Positions 34,813 through 44,696 of a stretch of DNA of 64,000 bases are shown piece after piece. The translations under genes and the position numbers were made by a program. The stretch is from Spirochaetaceae bacterium bin103 (GTDB taxonomy: Bacteria > Spirochaetota > Spirochaetia > SZUA-6 > Bin103). The first letter of the stretch is position 1. Each line of letters opens with the position of its first letter. A model generated the notes under the pieces. That model was not told where the DNA came from. It was given only the letters and a program-made list of their open reading frames with translations, and did no database searches. The stretch covers positions 1 through 64,000 of the forward strand of contig MPNH01000019.1 in the NCBI GenBank assembly GCA_002238925.1, given 5' to 3'.

Positions 34813-36630
34813 CTACAGGAGGCTGTTCTGCTCCAGCGGAGCGGACAGCAGCACCGATGCCTCCAGCGCCCCGCTGAGCCGCTTGCGGACCACGAGGCGC
34901 AGATAGGCCGTCCGAAGTCCCTCGTCCACCGCGAACTCCTCCAGCCATACCGGATCGTCCGCGGAGATGCGCGAGTCGTCCGCAACCGACCCCGGTACGA
35001 CCGTGGTCACCCGGTACTCATCCTTGAACAGCGTGCGGCGCACGTGCTCCACGCCGAGCCCGAACAGCGGCAGCAATGCGTCCTGCCACGAGTCGCGCTG
35101 CAGCGCTTCGGCCAACGGCGAAAACGGGCGCGGTCCGAGCAGCGCCAGCAGGCGGCGCGACCGGCCGGCACGCACCACTTCGACCTCGACCAGGGCGGGC
35201 GCACCGAACCCGAGCAGGTACCGCTGCACCCCGACGACGTCGGCCGCGGCGTGCTCACCGATCCGCGCCAGCACATCCCCGGCGGCGATCCCGGCCAGGT
35301 CGGCGGGCGCGCCGGGCAACACGTAGTCCACCACCAGCTCCCGATCGCGGCGATGCACGCTGACCCCGAGCCACAGGTGGGACACCGCCCCACCCTCGTA
35401 CAACTTGGGAAGCACCCGCTCGATCCACTCGGCGGCGATGCCGAAGTTGATGCCCTCGAACTGTTCCATGCCGGCGAAGGTGACGCCGACCAGCTCGCGG
35501 TCCCGGTTTAGCAACGGACCGCCGCTGTTGCCGGGATTGAGCGGCGCATCGACCTGCAACGCGTCGCCGACCTGCAGGAACCGCCGCCCGACGGCGGACA
35601 CGATGCCGGAGGTTACGGTCTTGGCCAGGGAGATGTCGCCGGGGGTGCCGATCGCCGTAATTGGGTCGCCGGGCGCGGGGCGGGCGGCGGTGACGGCGCT
35701 GAATACGTAGTCCGGCACTACTTCGGCCTTCAGCAGGGCAAGGTCGAACACCGGGTCGTACCCCACGACCTTTGCCGGCACCCGCTCGTCGGGCCGCTCC
35801 GACAGCCGGATGTAGAGCCGCGAATAGCCCTCGTACGCCGGGTCGACTTCGCTGCTGATCACATGGTAGTTGGTCAACAGGTGCCCGTCACGATCAATGA
35901 AGAAGCCGCTGCCGATTACCCGATCCGGGTAGCCCACACCGCGGCGAATGGCCACGCCGCGATCCACCCAGACGGTAACGGTGCCGGCCAGCATTTCCTG
36001 GTAGGACGCGGGCGGCGGCAGCTCCGGCACCGCCAGCTCGCGGCCCGCGGCCGCGGCCGCGTCGGCCAGCACCGTCAGCGCGTGCCGGCTGCCCACCTCC
36101 ACCGCCAGGTCGCGCAGCACCGGCAGAGCGGCGGCCGGGAACTGCCGCTCGGTCGCCGCCCGCAGTCCGGTGAGCAACGCGCTGACGTGCTGCCGGGCGG
36201 TGATCAAGCGCCGCACCTCGTGCTGGTACAACTCGGCCAGCAGCGCGGTCTGCGCGGACGGCGCTTCCCCGCCGGCCGCGGCCAGCGACTGCACCAACGC
36301 CACCGCATCCAGGTAGCGTTCCTGCCGGCGTGCCAACGCCAAATCGTCGCGCAGCGCACCGATCGCACTGCGCCGCAACCCGGTCAGATCTTCGCTCGAT
36401 ATGGCGTCCGGGCTCCGTGTCTCCAGGGCCCAGATGTGCTGCAGCGCACGCAGCGGCTCGCCCGCCGCCAGTTGCCGTTCGATGTCGGCCTTGACGTACG
36501 CCGTGGTTGCACCGGTAGCCGGACCCGGCCCCGGACCCGACCCCGGCTGGCGCACGGTTGCGCAACCAGCGGCCAGCATGGCCAGCCCCACCACCGCAAT
36601 CGTGCAGAGGAACCTGCCGCGAGCGGCCAT
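34813..36630 (-). CDS. Lipoprotein HtrA/DegP-like serine protease with PDZ domain
   Basis: A 605-residue protein with a lipoprotein signal (VGLAMLAAGC; the lipobox cysteine is residue 23). A helical N-terminal region of about 200 residues precedes a trypsin-like protease domain with the triad H256 (LLTNYHVIS), D296 (DPVFDLALLKA) and S369 (LNPGNSGGPLL). One PDZ domain follows (about residues 415-490, LWLGVSVHRRDRELVVDYV). The C-terminal 100 residues are unassigned. The lipid anchor and the helical N-terminal extension differ from ordinary DegP. It lies 50 bp downstream of ftsH on the same strand, so two quality-control proteases are probably co-expressed. ATG 36630 is chosen as the one giving a proper signal peptide. 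Confidence 0.88.
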   Translation of the reverse strand: MAARGRFLCTIAVVGLAMLAAGCATVRQPGSGPGPGPATGATTAYVKADIERQLAAGEPLRALQHIWALETRSPDAISSEDLTGLRRSAIGALRDDLALARRQERYLDAVALVQSLAAAGGEAPSAQTALLAELYQHEVRRLITARQHVSALLTGLRAATERQFPAAALPVLRDLAVEVGSRHALTVLADAAAAAGRELAVPELPPPASYQEMLAGTVTVWVDRGVAIRRGVGYPDRVIGSGFFIDRDGHLLTNYHVISSEVDPAYEGYSRLYIRLSERPDERVPAKVVGYDPVFDLALLKAEVVPDYVFSAVTAARPAPGDPITAIGTPGDISLAKTVTSGIVSAVGRRFLQVGDALQVDAPLNPGNSGGPLLNRDRELVGVTFAGMEQFEGINFGIAAEWIERVLPKLYEGGAVSHLWLGVSVHRRDRELVVDYVLPGAPADLAGIAAGDVLARIGEHAAADVVGVQRYLLGFGAPALVEVEVVRAGRSRRLLALLGPRPFSPLAEALQRDSWQDALLPLFGLGVEHVRRTLFKDEYRVTTVVPGSVADDSRISADDPVWLEEFAVDEGLRTAYLRLVVRKRLSGALEASVLLSAPLEQNSLL

Positions 36631-36680
36631 TATTAACGGGCCGCCGTCAGCGCGCTGAAATCGCTGGCCGCCGACAGCGC

Positions 36681-38573
<1,893 letters not shown>

Positions 38574-38931
38574 GATTCCCTCCTCGGGACACCCCCGGCA
38601 CCAGCCGGCCGGCACCGTCGCCACCGGACCAAGCGGCCTTGCCCACGAAGGGCACCACTCATGGTCCCAACCATTGCGGTGGACCCCAGCCACCAAGGAT
38701 GCGGCGCGCCATTGCCATTGCAAGAACAGAGCCGTTGCAACAACAGAGGGAGACCCGAACCGGGTCTGCTGCACCCGCCGCGACCGCCGGTTGGGTAGAT
38801 GTGGGACACATTCCGGTTGCGCTATTCTATACGTCGGACTCGCTCACGAAGAACCAAACCCGACGTAAGTAAGATATCGGTAAAGCGGCACGCAGGACAA
38901 CCGGCCCGGATCGCCGCTCGCTCCCGCCGGG
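38574..38931. other. 358-bp non-coding spacer upstream of ftsH
   Basis: No convincing gene is seen. A possible minus-strand promoter lies at 38825-38853 (TTCTTC, 16 bp, TATAGA), which would give ftsH a leader of about 245 nt. The spacer breaks an otherwise tight tilS-ftsH order, so ftsH probably has its own regulation. Short open frames across it have atypical codon use. Confidence 0.4.
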
Positions 38932-39981
38932 TCACGGCTCGGGTGACGGGTCGCGGTGCCGCGCCACGATCACCGAGCGCGGACCGCAGAAGATGCGTAC
39001 GCCGTGCCCGGACAGATCCAGGCGGCGCGGCAGCGGACGGTCTTCGAGCAGCGGCTGCAGAAAGCGCCGCGGCAGCCGCGCGCGGTCGCGCCGCCCGCTC
39101 AGACCGCGGCTGGTCACCGCGTCCCACGCCTGATACAGGGCCGCCTGCCGGACACCGGGCGGCACCCCCCAGAAGGCGCGCGCCGCAACCCGGTAGTGGA
39201 CGCCCCGGCGGGCATCGCATGCGTAGCGCCACGGCACCGCGCGCCGCGCCCGGGCGGCCAGATCGCGGCCCGCCGCGGCACCGCCGTGCGCCAACAGCGG
39301 CAGGTTGCGAGCTGCGCCCGGCACCGCGGCCTCCAGCTTCGGCAGCAGTCCACGCACCCGGTTGCGCAGCATGGCCGGGTCGGCGTTGCCCGGGTCGTCC
39401 ATCACCGGCAGCCCGGCCGCCGCCACGCAGCGGCGCAACGCCTGCCGCCGCACGCCGAGCAGCGGGCGCAGCACCGGGCCGCTGCGTACGGCGATGCCGC
39501 CGCCGCGCAGGCTGCCCTGCAGGGCCCGCATCAGGATCGTTTCCAGGTTGTCGTCGAGGTGGTGCGCCACCGCCACCGCGGCCGCGCCGCAACGCGCCGC
39601 CACCCCCAGCAGGAAGGCGTAGCGCCGCTCGCGCGCCAGCTCCTCCAGGCTGCGCCCGGTGGTGCGCCGCAGTTCCTGCAGCTCGCCGGCGGCGGCGCCA
39701 CCTTCGTGCAGCGCCAGTCCAAGGCGCGCGCACTGCTCCCGCACCGCTGCCCGCTCCGCCGCCCGCGACGCGTCGTCCCGAATGCCGTGATCGTAATGGG
39801 CGCCCGCCACGTGCATGTCCAGCTCCGTCGACAGGCGGCTCAGCACCAGCGCCAGGGCGGCGGAGTCCGCTCCCCCCGACATGGCCGCCACCACCGTGCA
39901 CGGACGCGCCAGCGCGGCCTCCCGCAACACCTCGCGCGCGGCCGCCACCGGATCGGCAGCTCCGGCGCTTGCGTGGCTCAA
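38932..39981 (-). CDS. tilS: tRNA(Ile)-lysidine synthase
   Basis: An N-type ATP pyrophosphatase that converts C34 of tRNA-Ile(CAU) to lysidine so that it reads AUA. The PP-loop SGGADS lies at residues 35-40. GAHYDHGIRDDASRAA and AVAHHLDDNLETILMRALQG are classic TilS motifs. It has 349 residues; the C-terminal substrate-binding part is short and Arg-rich. It starts at TTG 39981, overlapping the pth stop (TTGA), so it is coupled to pth. With AUA presumably very rare in this GC-rich genome, the gene is kept nonetheless. Confidence 0.93.
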   Translation of the reverse strand: MSHASAGAADPVAAAREVLREAALARPCTVVAAMSGGADSAALALVLSRLSTELDMHVAGAHYDHGIRDDASRAAERAAVREQCARLGLALHEGGAAAGELQELRRTTGRSLEELARERRYAFLLGVAARCGAAAVAVAHHLDDNLETILMRALQGSLRGGGIAVRSGPVLRPLLGVRRQALRRCVAAAGLPVMDDPGNADPAMLRNRVRGLLPKLEAAVPGAARNLPLLAHGGAAAGRDLAARARRAVPWRYACDARRGVHYRVAARAFWGVPPGVRQAALYQAWDAVTSRGLSGRRDRARLPRRFLQPLLEDRPLPRRLDLSGHGVRIFCGPRSVIVARHRDPSPEP

Positions 39982-40565
39982 GCCGTCGCGCCGCGCTGAT
40001 TGATCAGATTCATGGCGCGTTGGTAGTCGCCCTCCACCAGCAGATCGACATGATCGCAGACCCGCCCCACTGCCGCCGCTATGGCCTGCGCATCAGCCGC
40101 CGACGGCCTGCTCAGCACGTGGTCGATCACCGCCACGCCCGGCATCGGCCGGCCAACGCCTATGTAGACCCGCTTCACTTCCTCGGTTCGCAACACGCGC
40201 AGCACCGACGCGAGTCCGCGGTTGCCGGCCGACGAACCGGACAGTCGCAGCCGGCTGGCGCCCGGAGCGAGGTCCATGGTATCGCACACGACAACCAGTT
40301 CCTGCACGTCGGCGGCGCAATCTGACAGCACCGGCTTGATGATATCGCCGGACCCATTCATGTAGGTGTGCGGCTGCACGACGGTAAGCCGCGTACCGGC
40401 GACCCGCAGGTGACCGAGCGCGTAGTTGCGGTGCCGCCGGCGCTTCAGCGGCTGGCCGAAACGAGCGGCCAGACACTCCACCACCTGGAAGCCCGCGTTG
40501 TGGCGACTGCGCGCATAGCGCCGGCCGGGGTTTCCCAGGCCGACCAATACCAATGCCATCGGCAA
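39978..40565 (-). CDS. pth: Peptidyl-tRNA hydrolase
   Basis: Releases tRNA from prematurely dropped peptidyl-tRNA. The 195 residues match the family length. Motifs: LGNPGRRYARSRHNAGF with catalytic H22, VQPHTYMNGSG, and the base-binding GNRGLASVLRVL. There are two possible ATGs (40565 and two codons later, the latter beginning ALVLVGLGNPG). It lies 33 bp downstream of rplY and overlaps tilS by 4 bp. The order rplY-pth-tilS-ftsH is the spirochaete one. Confidence 0.95.
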   Translation of the reverse strand: MPMALVLVGLGNPGRRYARSRHNAGFQVVECLAARFGQPLKRRRHRNYALGHLRVAGTRLTVVQPHTYMNGSGDIIKPVLSDCAADVQELVVVCDTMDLAPGASRLRLSGSSAGNRGLASVLRVLRTEEVKRVYIGVGRPMPGVAVIDHVLSRPSAADAQAIAAAVGRVCDHVDLLVEGDYQRAMNLINQRGATA

Positions 40566-40598
40566 AGCCTCGCCAGGCGCGGCGAAAGGCAGGCGCCG

Positions 40599-41213
40599 TT
40601 ACTCGTCCTCGCCGATCTCGCCTTCCAGATCTTCCTCTTCGCCCTCGTCCTCTTCCTCGACCTCTTCCACCTTGTGGGCAATCAGCGCGACCACCTGGTC
40701 CTGGGAGGCAAGTACGCGGACGCCGTCCGGGACCACCAGGTCGCTGACGTGCATCGACTGCCCCACCTCGAGGTTCTCGATATCCACGTCGATCCGCTCG
40801 GGCAGGTCGCGCGGCAGGCTCTCCACCTCGACCTCATGGACCAGGAGCTCCTGCAGGCCGCCCTCGCGCACGCCGATCGGATTGCCCTCGAAGTGCAGCA
40901 TCACCCGGGCGCGCAGCACCCGCCCGCGCTCGATCTCGAAGAAATCGATGTGCTCCAGCCGCTCGATGATATGATCGATCTGGAAGTCCTTGACCAGCAC
41001 ATCGTACGTATCGCCGCCGGCCGACAGGTGAATGATGGTGCTCTCGGAGATGCGCTGGAACTTGCGCGAGAACTCGCGGGCATCGATGCTCAGCAGCAGC
41101 GGGTCGCGATTCCCGTACATCACGGCCGGAATGCGGCCCTGGCGGCGCAGGCGGCGCGCGGCCCCTTTCTTGGTCTCCGTTCGCAACTCGGCGGTCAAGC
41201 TTCTGTCGGACAT
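40599..41213 (-). CDS. rplY: 50S ribosomal protein L25 (CTC form)
   Basis: A 5S rRNA-binding protein of 204 residues, the long CTC type. The N-terminal L25 domain contains TKKGAARRLRRQGRIPAVMYG; the C-terminal TL5-like beta domain reads VEVESLPRDLPERIDVDIEN. It ends in a strongly acidic tail of Glu with some Asp (from about residue 175), longer than in most homologues. ATG 41213 is clear. A tRNA-Gln gene lies 64 bp upstream on the same strand. Confidence 0.95.
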   Translation of the reverse strand: MSDRSLTAELRTETKKGAARRLRRQGRIPAVMYGNRDPLLLSIDAREFSRKFQRISESTIIHLSAGGDTYDVLVKDFQIDHIIERLEHIDFFEIERGRVLRARVMLHFEGNPIGVREGGLQELLVHEVEVESLPRDLPERIDVDIENLEVGQSMHVSDLVVPDGVRVLASQDQVVALIAHKVEEVEEEDEGEEEDLEGEIGEDE

Positions 41214-41277
41214 GTCAGGCTCCTGTTTCGTTTTATGGTTTCAGGCGGCGCGCCAGCTCATGGCGCGGTATCTCGAA

Positions 41278-41349
41278 CTGGGACGGCAGGATTCGAACCT
41301 GCGAATGCCGGTACCAAAAACCGGTGGCTTACCACTTGCCGACGTCCCA
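41278..41349 (-). tRNA. tRNA-Gln (TTG)
   Basis: Cloverleaf on the minus strand: acceptor TGGGACG/CGTCCCA (5' T, as usual for tRNA-Gln), D stem GGC/GCC, anticodon stem CCGGT/ACCGG with loop TTTTGGT (anticodon TTG, reading CAA and probably CAG), and T arm GCAGG-TTCGAAT-CCTGC. The discriminator is G; CCA is not encoded. It sits between spoVG and rplY and may be cut from their common transcript. A weak promoter match (TTCACG, 16 bp, CAGAAT) overlaps the spoVG end. Confidence 0.93.
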
Positions 41350-41395
41350 ACGGGAGCGGCCATTCTGGCACGGGCCCGCTCGCCGTGAACATCCC

Positions 41396-41695
41396 TCAGC
41401 TTTCCGCACCCGACTCCGGTTCCGGTTCGGCGTCGGCAGACTCCTCGCTGCGCCGGTAGTCATCGAGGATGCGCGTCTGCAACACGTCGCGGAACGCCGC
41501 GGTGATGGGGTGAGCGATGTCGCGGTAGCGACCGCTCTGCGTCTTGCGGCTCGGCATTGCCACAAACGGCCCCCCACGTCCCAGTATTATCTTGATGTTG
41601 TGCACAACAAAGCAATTGTCGAACGTGGCAGAGACGTAAGCCAGCAGCTTGCCGGCGACCGCGTTGCGCGTTATGCGAATGTCGGTGATCTCCAC
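41396..41695 (-). CDS. spoVG: SpoVG family nucleic-acid-binding regulator
   Basis: A 99-residue protein with the characteristic sequence VEITDIRITRNA, AYVSATFDNCFVVHNIKII and FVAMPSRKTQSGRYRDIAHP. In Borrelia and Firmicutes SpoVG binds DNA and RNA and tunes gene expression. Start GTG 41695 is preceded by GGAGG at good distance; the longer frame upstream is not conserved. The acidic Ser/Glu C-terminus (SEESADAEPEPESG) is typical. It shares its upstream region with the divergent aspartate-rich gene and leads the tRNA-Gln-rplY-pth-tilS group. Confidence 0.93.
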   Translation of the reverse strand: MEITDIRITRNAVAGKLLAYVSATFDNCFVVHNIKIILGRGGPFVAMPSRKTQSGRYRDIAHPITAAFRDVLQTRILDDYRRSEESADAEPEPESGAES

Positions 41696-41900
41696 TGGGC
41701 CCTCCGCACGAGCCACGCTGCCCGGCAACCGCCACAACCCAGGTGCGTACAATATCCGCAAAACACGCCAAGCGCAGCAGTCAACAGCAGTATATTAGTT
41801 TGCCAAGCCGCCGCTGTCCAGTGCCATGCGCACCGCGCGCGCCGCGCCATGCGCACGGGTGCCGACCGGACGCGCGGGCACAGCATTGCCGGCATGGCCG

Positions 41901-41931
41901 TTGACACAACTGCGCAGGGGGATTCTATAGT
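41901..41931 (+). promoter_or_regulatory. Promoter of the aspartate-rich gene
   Basis: A consensus TTGACA at 41901-41906 is followed by TATAGT at 41926-41931 with 19 bp between them; an alternative -10, TCTATA, gives 17 bp. This is the best -35 box on the plus strand of the window. The transcript would start near 41938, about 50 nt before the TTG start at 41990. Confidence 0.55.
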
Positions 41932-41989
41932 TCGCCATCGCCATCCCGCGTGGCGACCAACATTGCTGAAGGATGGTGGGGAGGAACAA

Positions 41990-42394
41990 TTGTCTCGGTA
42001 TGTGACGGCAACAGCAATGGCGCGCGCTGCTCCAGGTCAGCCGGGCTCCCGTCCCGGCGGCGAACGCCGGTTCGGTTTCCGCACGCTCACGGCCTACGGA
42101 ACCGATCTTGAGGACTTCGACGAATTCGAGGACGACTTCGACGACGACGAACTGGACGACGACGACCTCGACGACGGGTTTCAGGACGACGATCTCGGCG
42201 ACGACGCGGATGAGTTCGACGACGACGACGACGACGACGCTGGCGACGACGCCGGAAACGAGGACGACGACGACGATAATGATGATGACGATGACGGGGA
42301 CGAATTCGACGCCATGTTCGATGACGACGAGAACGACCTGGACGACACGCTGGACGATTCGGACGACGACGAACTCGACCTGGAAGAGTTCTGA
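41990..42394 (+). CDS. Extremely aspartate-rich acidic protein, unknown function
   Basis: A 134-residue protein. The first 35 residues are basic/neutral (SRPGGERRFGFRTLTAYGT). From there to the end it is almost only Asp with Glu, Leu, Phe and a few Gly/Asn, about half aspartate overall, with a hydrophobic residue (Phe, Leu, Met) every few positions. The predicted pI is very low and it is probably disordered. TTG 41990 is chosen because GGGGAGG lies 5 bases upstream; ATG 42017 is the alternative. Acidic tails of this kind occur on the RNA polymerase delta subunit and on histone- or DNA-mimic proteins, but no domain match is seen, so the function is unknown. It ends 4 bp from the convergent rsfS stop. 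Confidence 0.65.
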   Translation: MSRYVTATAMARAAPGQPGSRPGGERRFGFRTLTAYGTDLEDFDEFEDDFDDDELDDDDLDDGFQDDDLGDDADEFDDDDDDDAGDDAGNEDDDDDNDDDDDGDEFDAMFDDDENDLDDTLDDSDDDELDLEEF

Positions 42395-42398
42395 CCGG

Positions 42399-42914
42399 CT
42401 ACACCGCCGGGGTGTCGTCGCCCGGTGACTCGGTTGCCCGGCTGCCCTGGTCCGGTGGAACGGGTACGATCCGTCCGTTGAACCAGAGCCTCTCCAGTTC
42501 GTAGAATTCGCGCGTCTCGCCTTCCATCAGGTGCACCACAATATTGCCGAAGTCGACCAGCAGCCACGGGTTGTTCGGCACCCGCTTCGATCCTCCCAGC
42601 GGCTCGATGCCGTGTTCCTTGCAATAGGTCATCAGGTAGCCGTATACGCCGGCGAGATGGGTCGAGCTGCGCACGGTCGCGATCACGAAGTAGTCGGCGG
42701 CATCGCTGACCGAGGAGATGTCCAGGACCACCGGATTCTCGCAACGGTGATCCGCGAGCAGGCGCGCCACCGCGCAGACCGCCTCCTCGTCGTGCGTGCC
42801 GGGATTCTTCGGGTCCTCGGCGCGCCGGTTGCCGGGCGCCGATTTGCCGCCCGGTGCGCGCTGGCCGTCCGCTACGGCGTGTCTATTGATTACAGGATCG
42901 TCCGTTGAAATCAC
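42399..42914 (-). CDS. rsfS: Ribosome silencing factor RsfS (Iojap family)
   Basis: Binds L14 of the large subunit and blocks subunit joining in starvation. The core (VVLDISSVSDAADYFVIAT, GYLMTYCKEHGIEPLGG, WLLVDFGNIVVHLM and ETREFYELERLWF) is highly typical. The 171 residues include an N-terminal extension of about 40 without conservation and a short C-terminal tail. The start is puzzling: a perfect GGGAGGTGA ribosome-binding sequence overlaps the GTG at 42914 itself, so translation may begin a few codons later at a non-standard codon. The gene overlaps the end of the LytR-type gene by 32 bp. Confidence 0.92.
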   Translation of the reverse strand: MISTDDPVINRHAVADGQRAPGGKSAPGNRRAEDPKNPGTHDEEAVCAVARLLADHRCENPVVLDISSVSDAADYFVIATVRSSTHLAGVYGYLMTYCKEHGIEPLGGSKRVPNNPWLLVDFGNIVVHLMEGETREFYELERLWFNGRIVPVPPDQGSRATESPGDDTPAV

Positions 42915-44100
42915 CTCCCAGAATCACGGTCACGTCAATATCGCTGACGGCATCCGCCTCGTCGCCCGCTGCAGCATCCGCGGCTGCGTACGGTTCGGTG
43001 CGCGCCGTCCCACACTCCATCAGGTCTGCCACCCGCTGCGCCACCTCCAGCCGACCGCGGCGGTCAATCACCTCGGTGGCCGCGTAGCCATGATGATCGG
43101 CATTGGCGACCCGCGCCACCCGGAATCCGAAACTCTGCAACACCGGTGCGGCCCCGCGTGCCAGGCCGGTCACGCCGGAGCCGTTCAGTATTTCCACGTT
43201 CGCCGATGCCACCGAGTCCGCCTGCCCGCTGACCAGCGCGGCGACCACCTGCGTCACCGCTTCCCGCAACAGGGCGCCGTCGTAGTGCGGGAATATGAGC
43301 GTGCGGCCATCGACCGTCTGCGGCTGGCCAATGGTATACTGAAAGATCATCCGCTCGCCATCGATCTCGGTAAGCGATGACAGCAGGGTGGTGAATCCGG
43401 CCTCCGTCAGGTCGTTGCCGAGCCGTTGGTGCAGGTAACGCTGCGCGTCGCGGTGCAGCAACATCCGGCGTTGCTCGCCGACCGAACGCAGCACCGCCTG
43501 CAACAGACGATGGACGCGCGCCGCCCACTCCACCTCCGGTTCGTCGACCGCATGGTAGTTCAGGTACGCGAGCGCCTTGTCGCCGTCCAGAAGTACGGCG
43601 CCGGCCGGCAACAGTACCCGCCCTTCCGGGCTTTCCTGGTCGATCGGATTGGGCAGGAACACCTCGACACCGCCGAGCAAATCCACCAGGTCGCGCATGC
43701 GCCCGCCGGTGATCTCCAGTACGAACAGGGGGCTGACGCCGAGCAACTCCGCAACCTTGTCGCGCAACGGCGCTGCGTCGCCATCCTGGTAGATGGTCTC
43801 CAGGGCGTCCATCCGGTTGCGGCTGGCAATCAGCGCGCCGACGTTGCCGGGGATGAACAGCAGCCCCGCACGATCGGTGTCGGGATCGATCAGCAGCACC
43901 TCCACCGCGATGCGGTGGCGTGGGTCGGAGAGCACGATCAGGCCGACCAGGAGGTCGTGCTCCTCCAGCCACCGGGAGACCTCGTCGGTGCGCAGGCGCG
44001 TGGCGGCGAACACGGCCGTGGCCGCGAGCAACGCCACGATTGCCACCAACAGGAGGTAGCTGAAGTCGCGGCGTCCGCTCCGGCCTCCCCTCATGCGCAT
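42883..44100 (-). CDS. LytR/CpsA/Psr-like membrane protein with LytR_C domain
   Basis: A 405-residue protein with one N-terminal span (YLLLVAIVALLAATAVFAAT). The extracytoplasmic LCP-like domain contains VEVLLIDPDTDRAGLLFIPG, LVDLLGGVEVFLPNPID and LDGDKALAYLNYHAVDEP, followed by a LytR_C domain (VEILNGSGVTGLARGAAPVL). LCP proteins transfer glycopolymers to the wall in Gram-positives. Spirochaetes carry a version at this locus whose substrate is not known. ATG 44100 gives a clean N-terminus and overlaps the nadD stop; ATG 44094 is also possible. It lies within the rplU-to-rsfS run. Confidence 0.82.
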   Translation of the reverse strand: MRMRGGRSGRRDFSYLLLVAIVALLAATAVFAATRLRTDEVSRWLEEHDLLVGLIVLSDPRHRIAVEVLLIDPDTDRAGLLFIPGNVGALIASRNRMDALETIYQDGDAAPLRDKVAELLGVSPLFVLEITGGRMRDLVDLLGGVEVFLPNPIDQESPEGRVLLPAGAVLLDGDKALAYLNYHAVDEPEVEWAARVHRLLQAVLRSVGEQRRMLLHRDAQRYLHQRLGNDLTEAGFTTLLSSLTEIDGERMIFQYTIGQPQTVDGRTLIFPHYDGALLREAVTQVVAALVSGQADSVASANVEILNGSGVTGLARGAAPVLQSFGFRVARVANADHHGYAATEVIDRRGRLEVAQRVADLMECGTARTEPYAAADAAAGDEADAVSDIDVTVILGGDFNGRSCNQ

Positions 44101-44696
44101 GGCGCACTGTCCCGCGCGGTGAGGCCATACAGCCGCTGCTCCCGAATATAGGCTTCCACCGCCTCCGGAACCAGATTCCGAATGACCTGCCCGGCGCCAA
44201 CCCGCCGGCGGAGATCGGACGAGGAAATCGGCAACCGATGGTTGGCCAGCACCCGGTGCGGCCATGCGAGCGGCAGCGGCGACCGGCGCCGGCGCGCCAC
44301 CAGCAGTTCGACCATGCCGAACAGCGTGTCCGCTTCCCGCCAGGTATCGAGGTCGGCGCCCAGGTCGTCGCCGATCACCAGCCCCGGACGCTCGCCGATT
44401 GCGCCGCACGCCTGCAGCTCGCGCACGGTATCCACGGTGTACGAAATGCCCCCGCGCCGTACCTCCACGTCGCTGACCGCAAACCGGGGGTGCCCGGCAA
44501 GCGCGAGTTGCAGCATACGCAGGCGATGTGTGGTGGCGGCCAGCCGCGCCGACGGCTTGTGCGACGGCAGATTGGCCGGCACGAACAGCACGCGACCGTA
44601 ACCGCCGCTCGCCAGGACCACCGCTGCGATGTGCAGGTGCCCAATGTGCACCGGGTCGAACGATCCGCCGAGCAGCGCGACGCGCGGCCTCTTCAC
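44091..44696 (-). CDS. nadD: Nicotinate-nucleotide adenylyltransferase
   Basis: Makes deamido-NAD from nicotinate mononucleotide and ATP. The nucleotidyltransferase motif LLGGSFDPVHIGHLHIA sits at the N-terminus, LVIGDDLGADLDTW in the middle and ISSSDLRRRV near the end, as in NadD. It has 201 residues. GTG 44696 overlaps the obgE stop in a GTGA arrangement; the longer open frame upstream is antisense-like shadow inside obgE. The gene lies in the usual position between obgE and the LytR-type gene. Confidence 0.95.
   Translation of the reverse strand: MKRPRVALLGGSFDPVHIGHLHIAAVVLASGGYGRVLFVPANLPSHKPSARLAATTHRLRMLQLALAGHPRFAVSDVEVRRGGISYTVDTVRELQACGAIGERPGLVIGDDLGADLDTWREADTLFGMVELLVARRRRSPLPLAWPHRVLANHRLPISSSDLRRRVGAGQVIRNLVPEAVEAYIREQRLYGLTARDSAPCA

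Noticed and set aside
42100-42390. GAC triplet run read as a microsatellite, or a minus-strand poly-Ser protein
   Set aside because: The plus frame has promoter, Shine-Dalgarno and a proper stop, and the triplets are interrupted by Phe, Leu, Met and Glu codons in a protein-like pattern; the poly-Ser frame overlaps rsfS and lacks a start signal.
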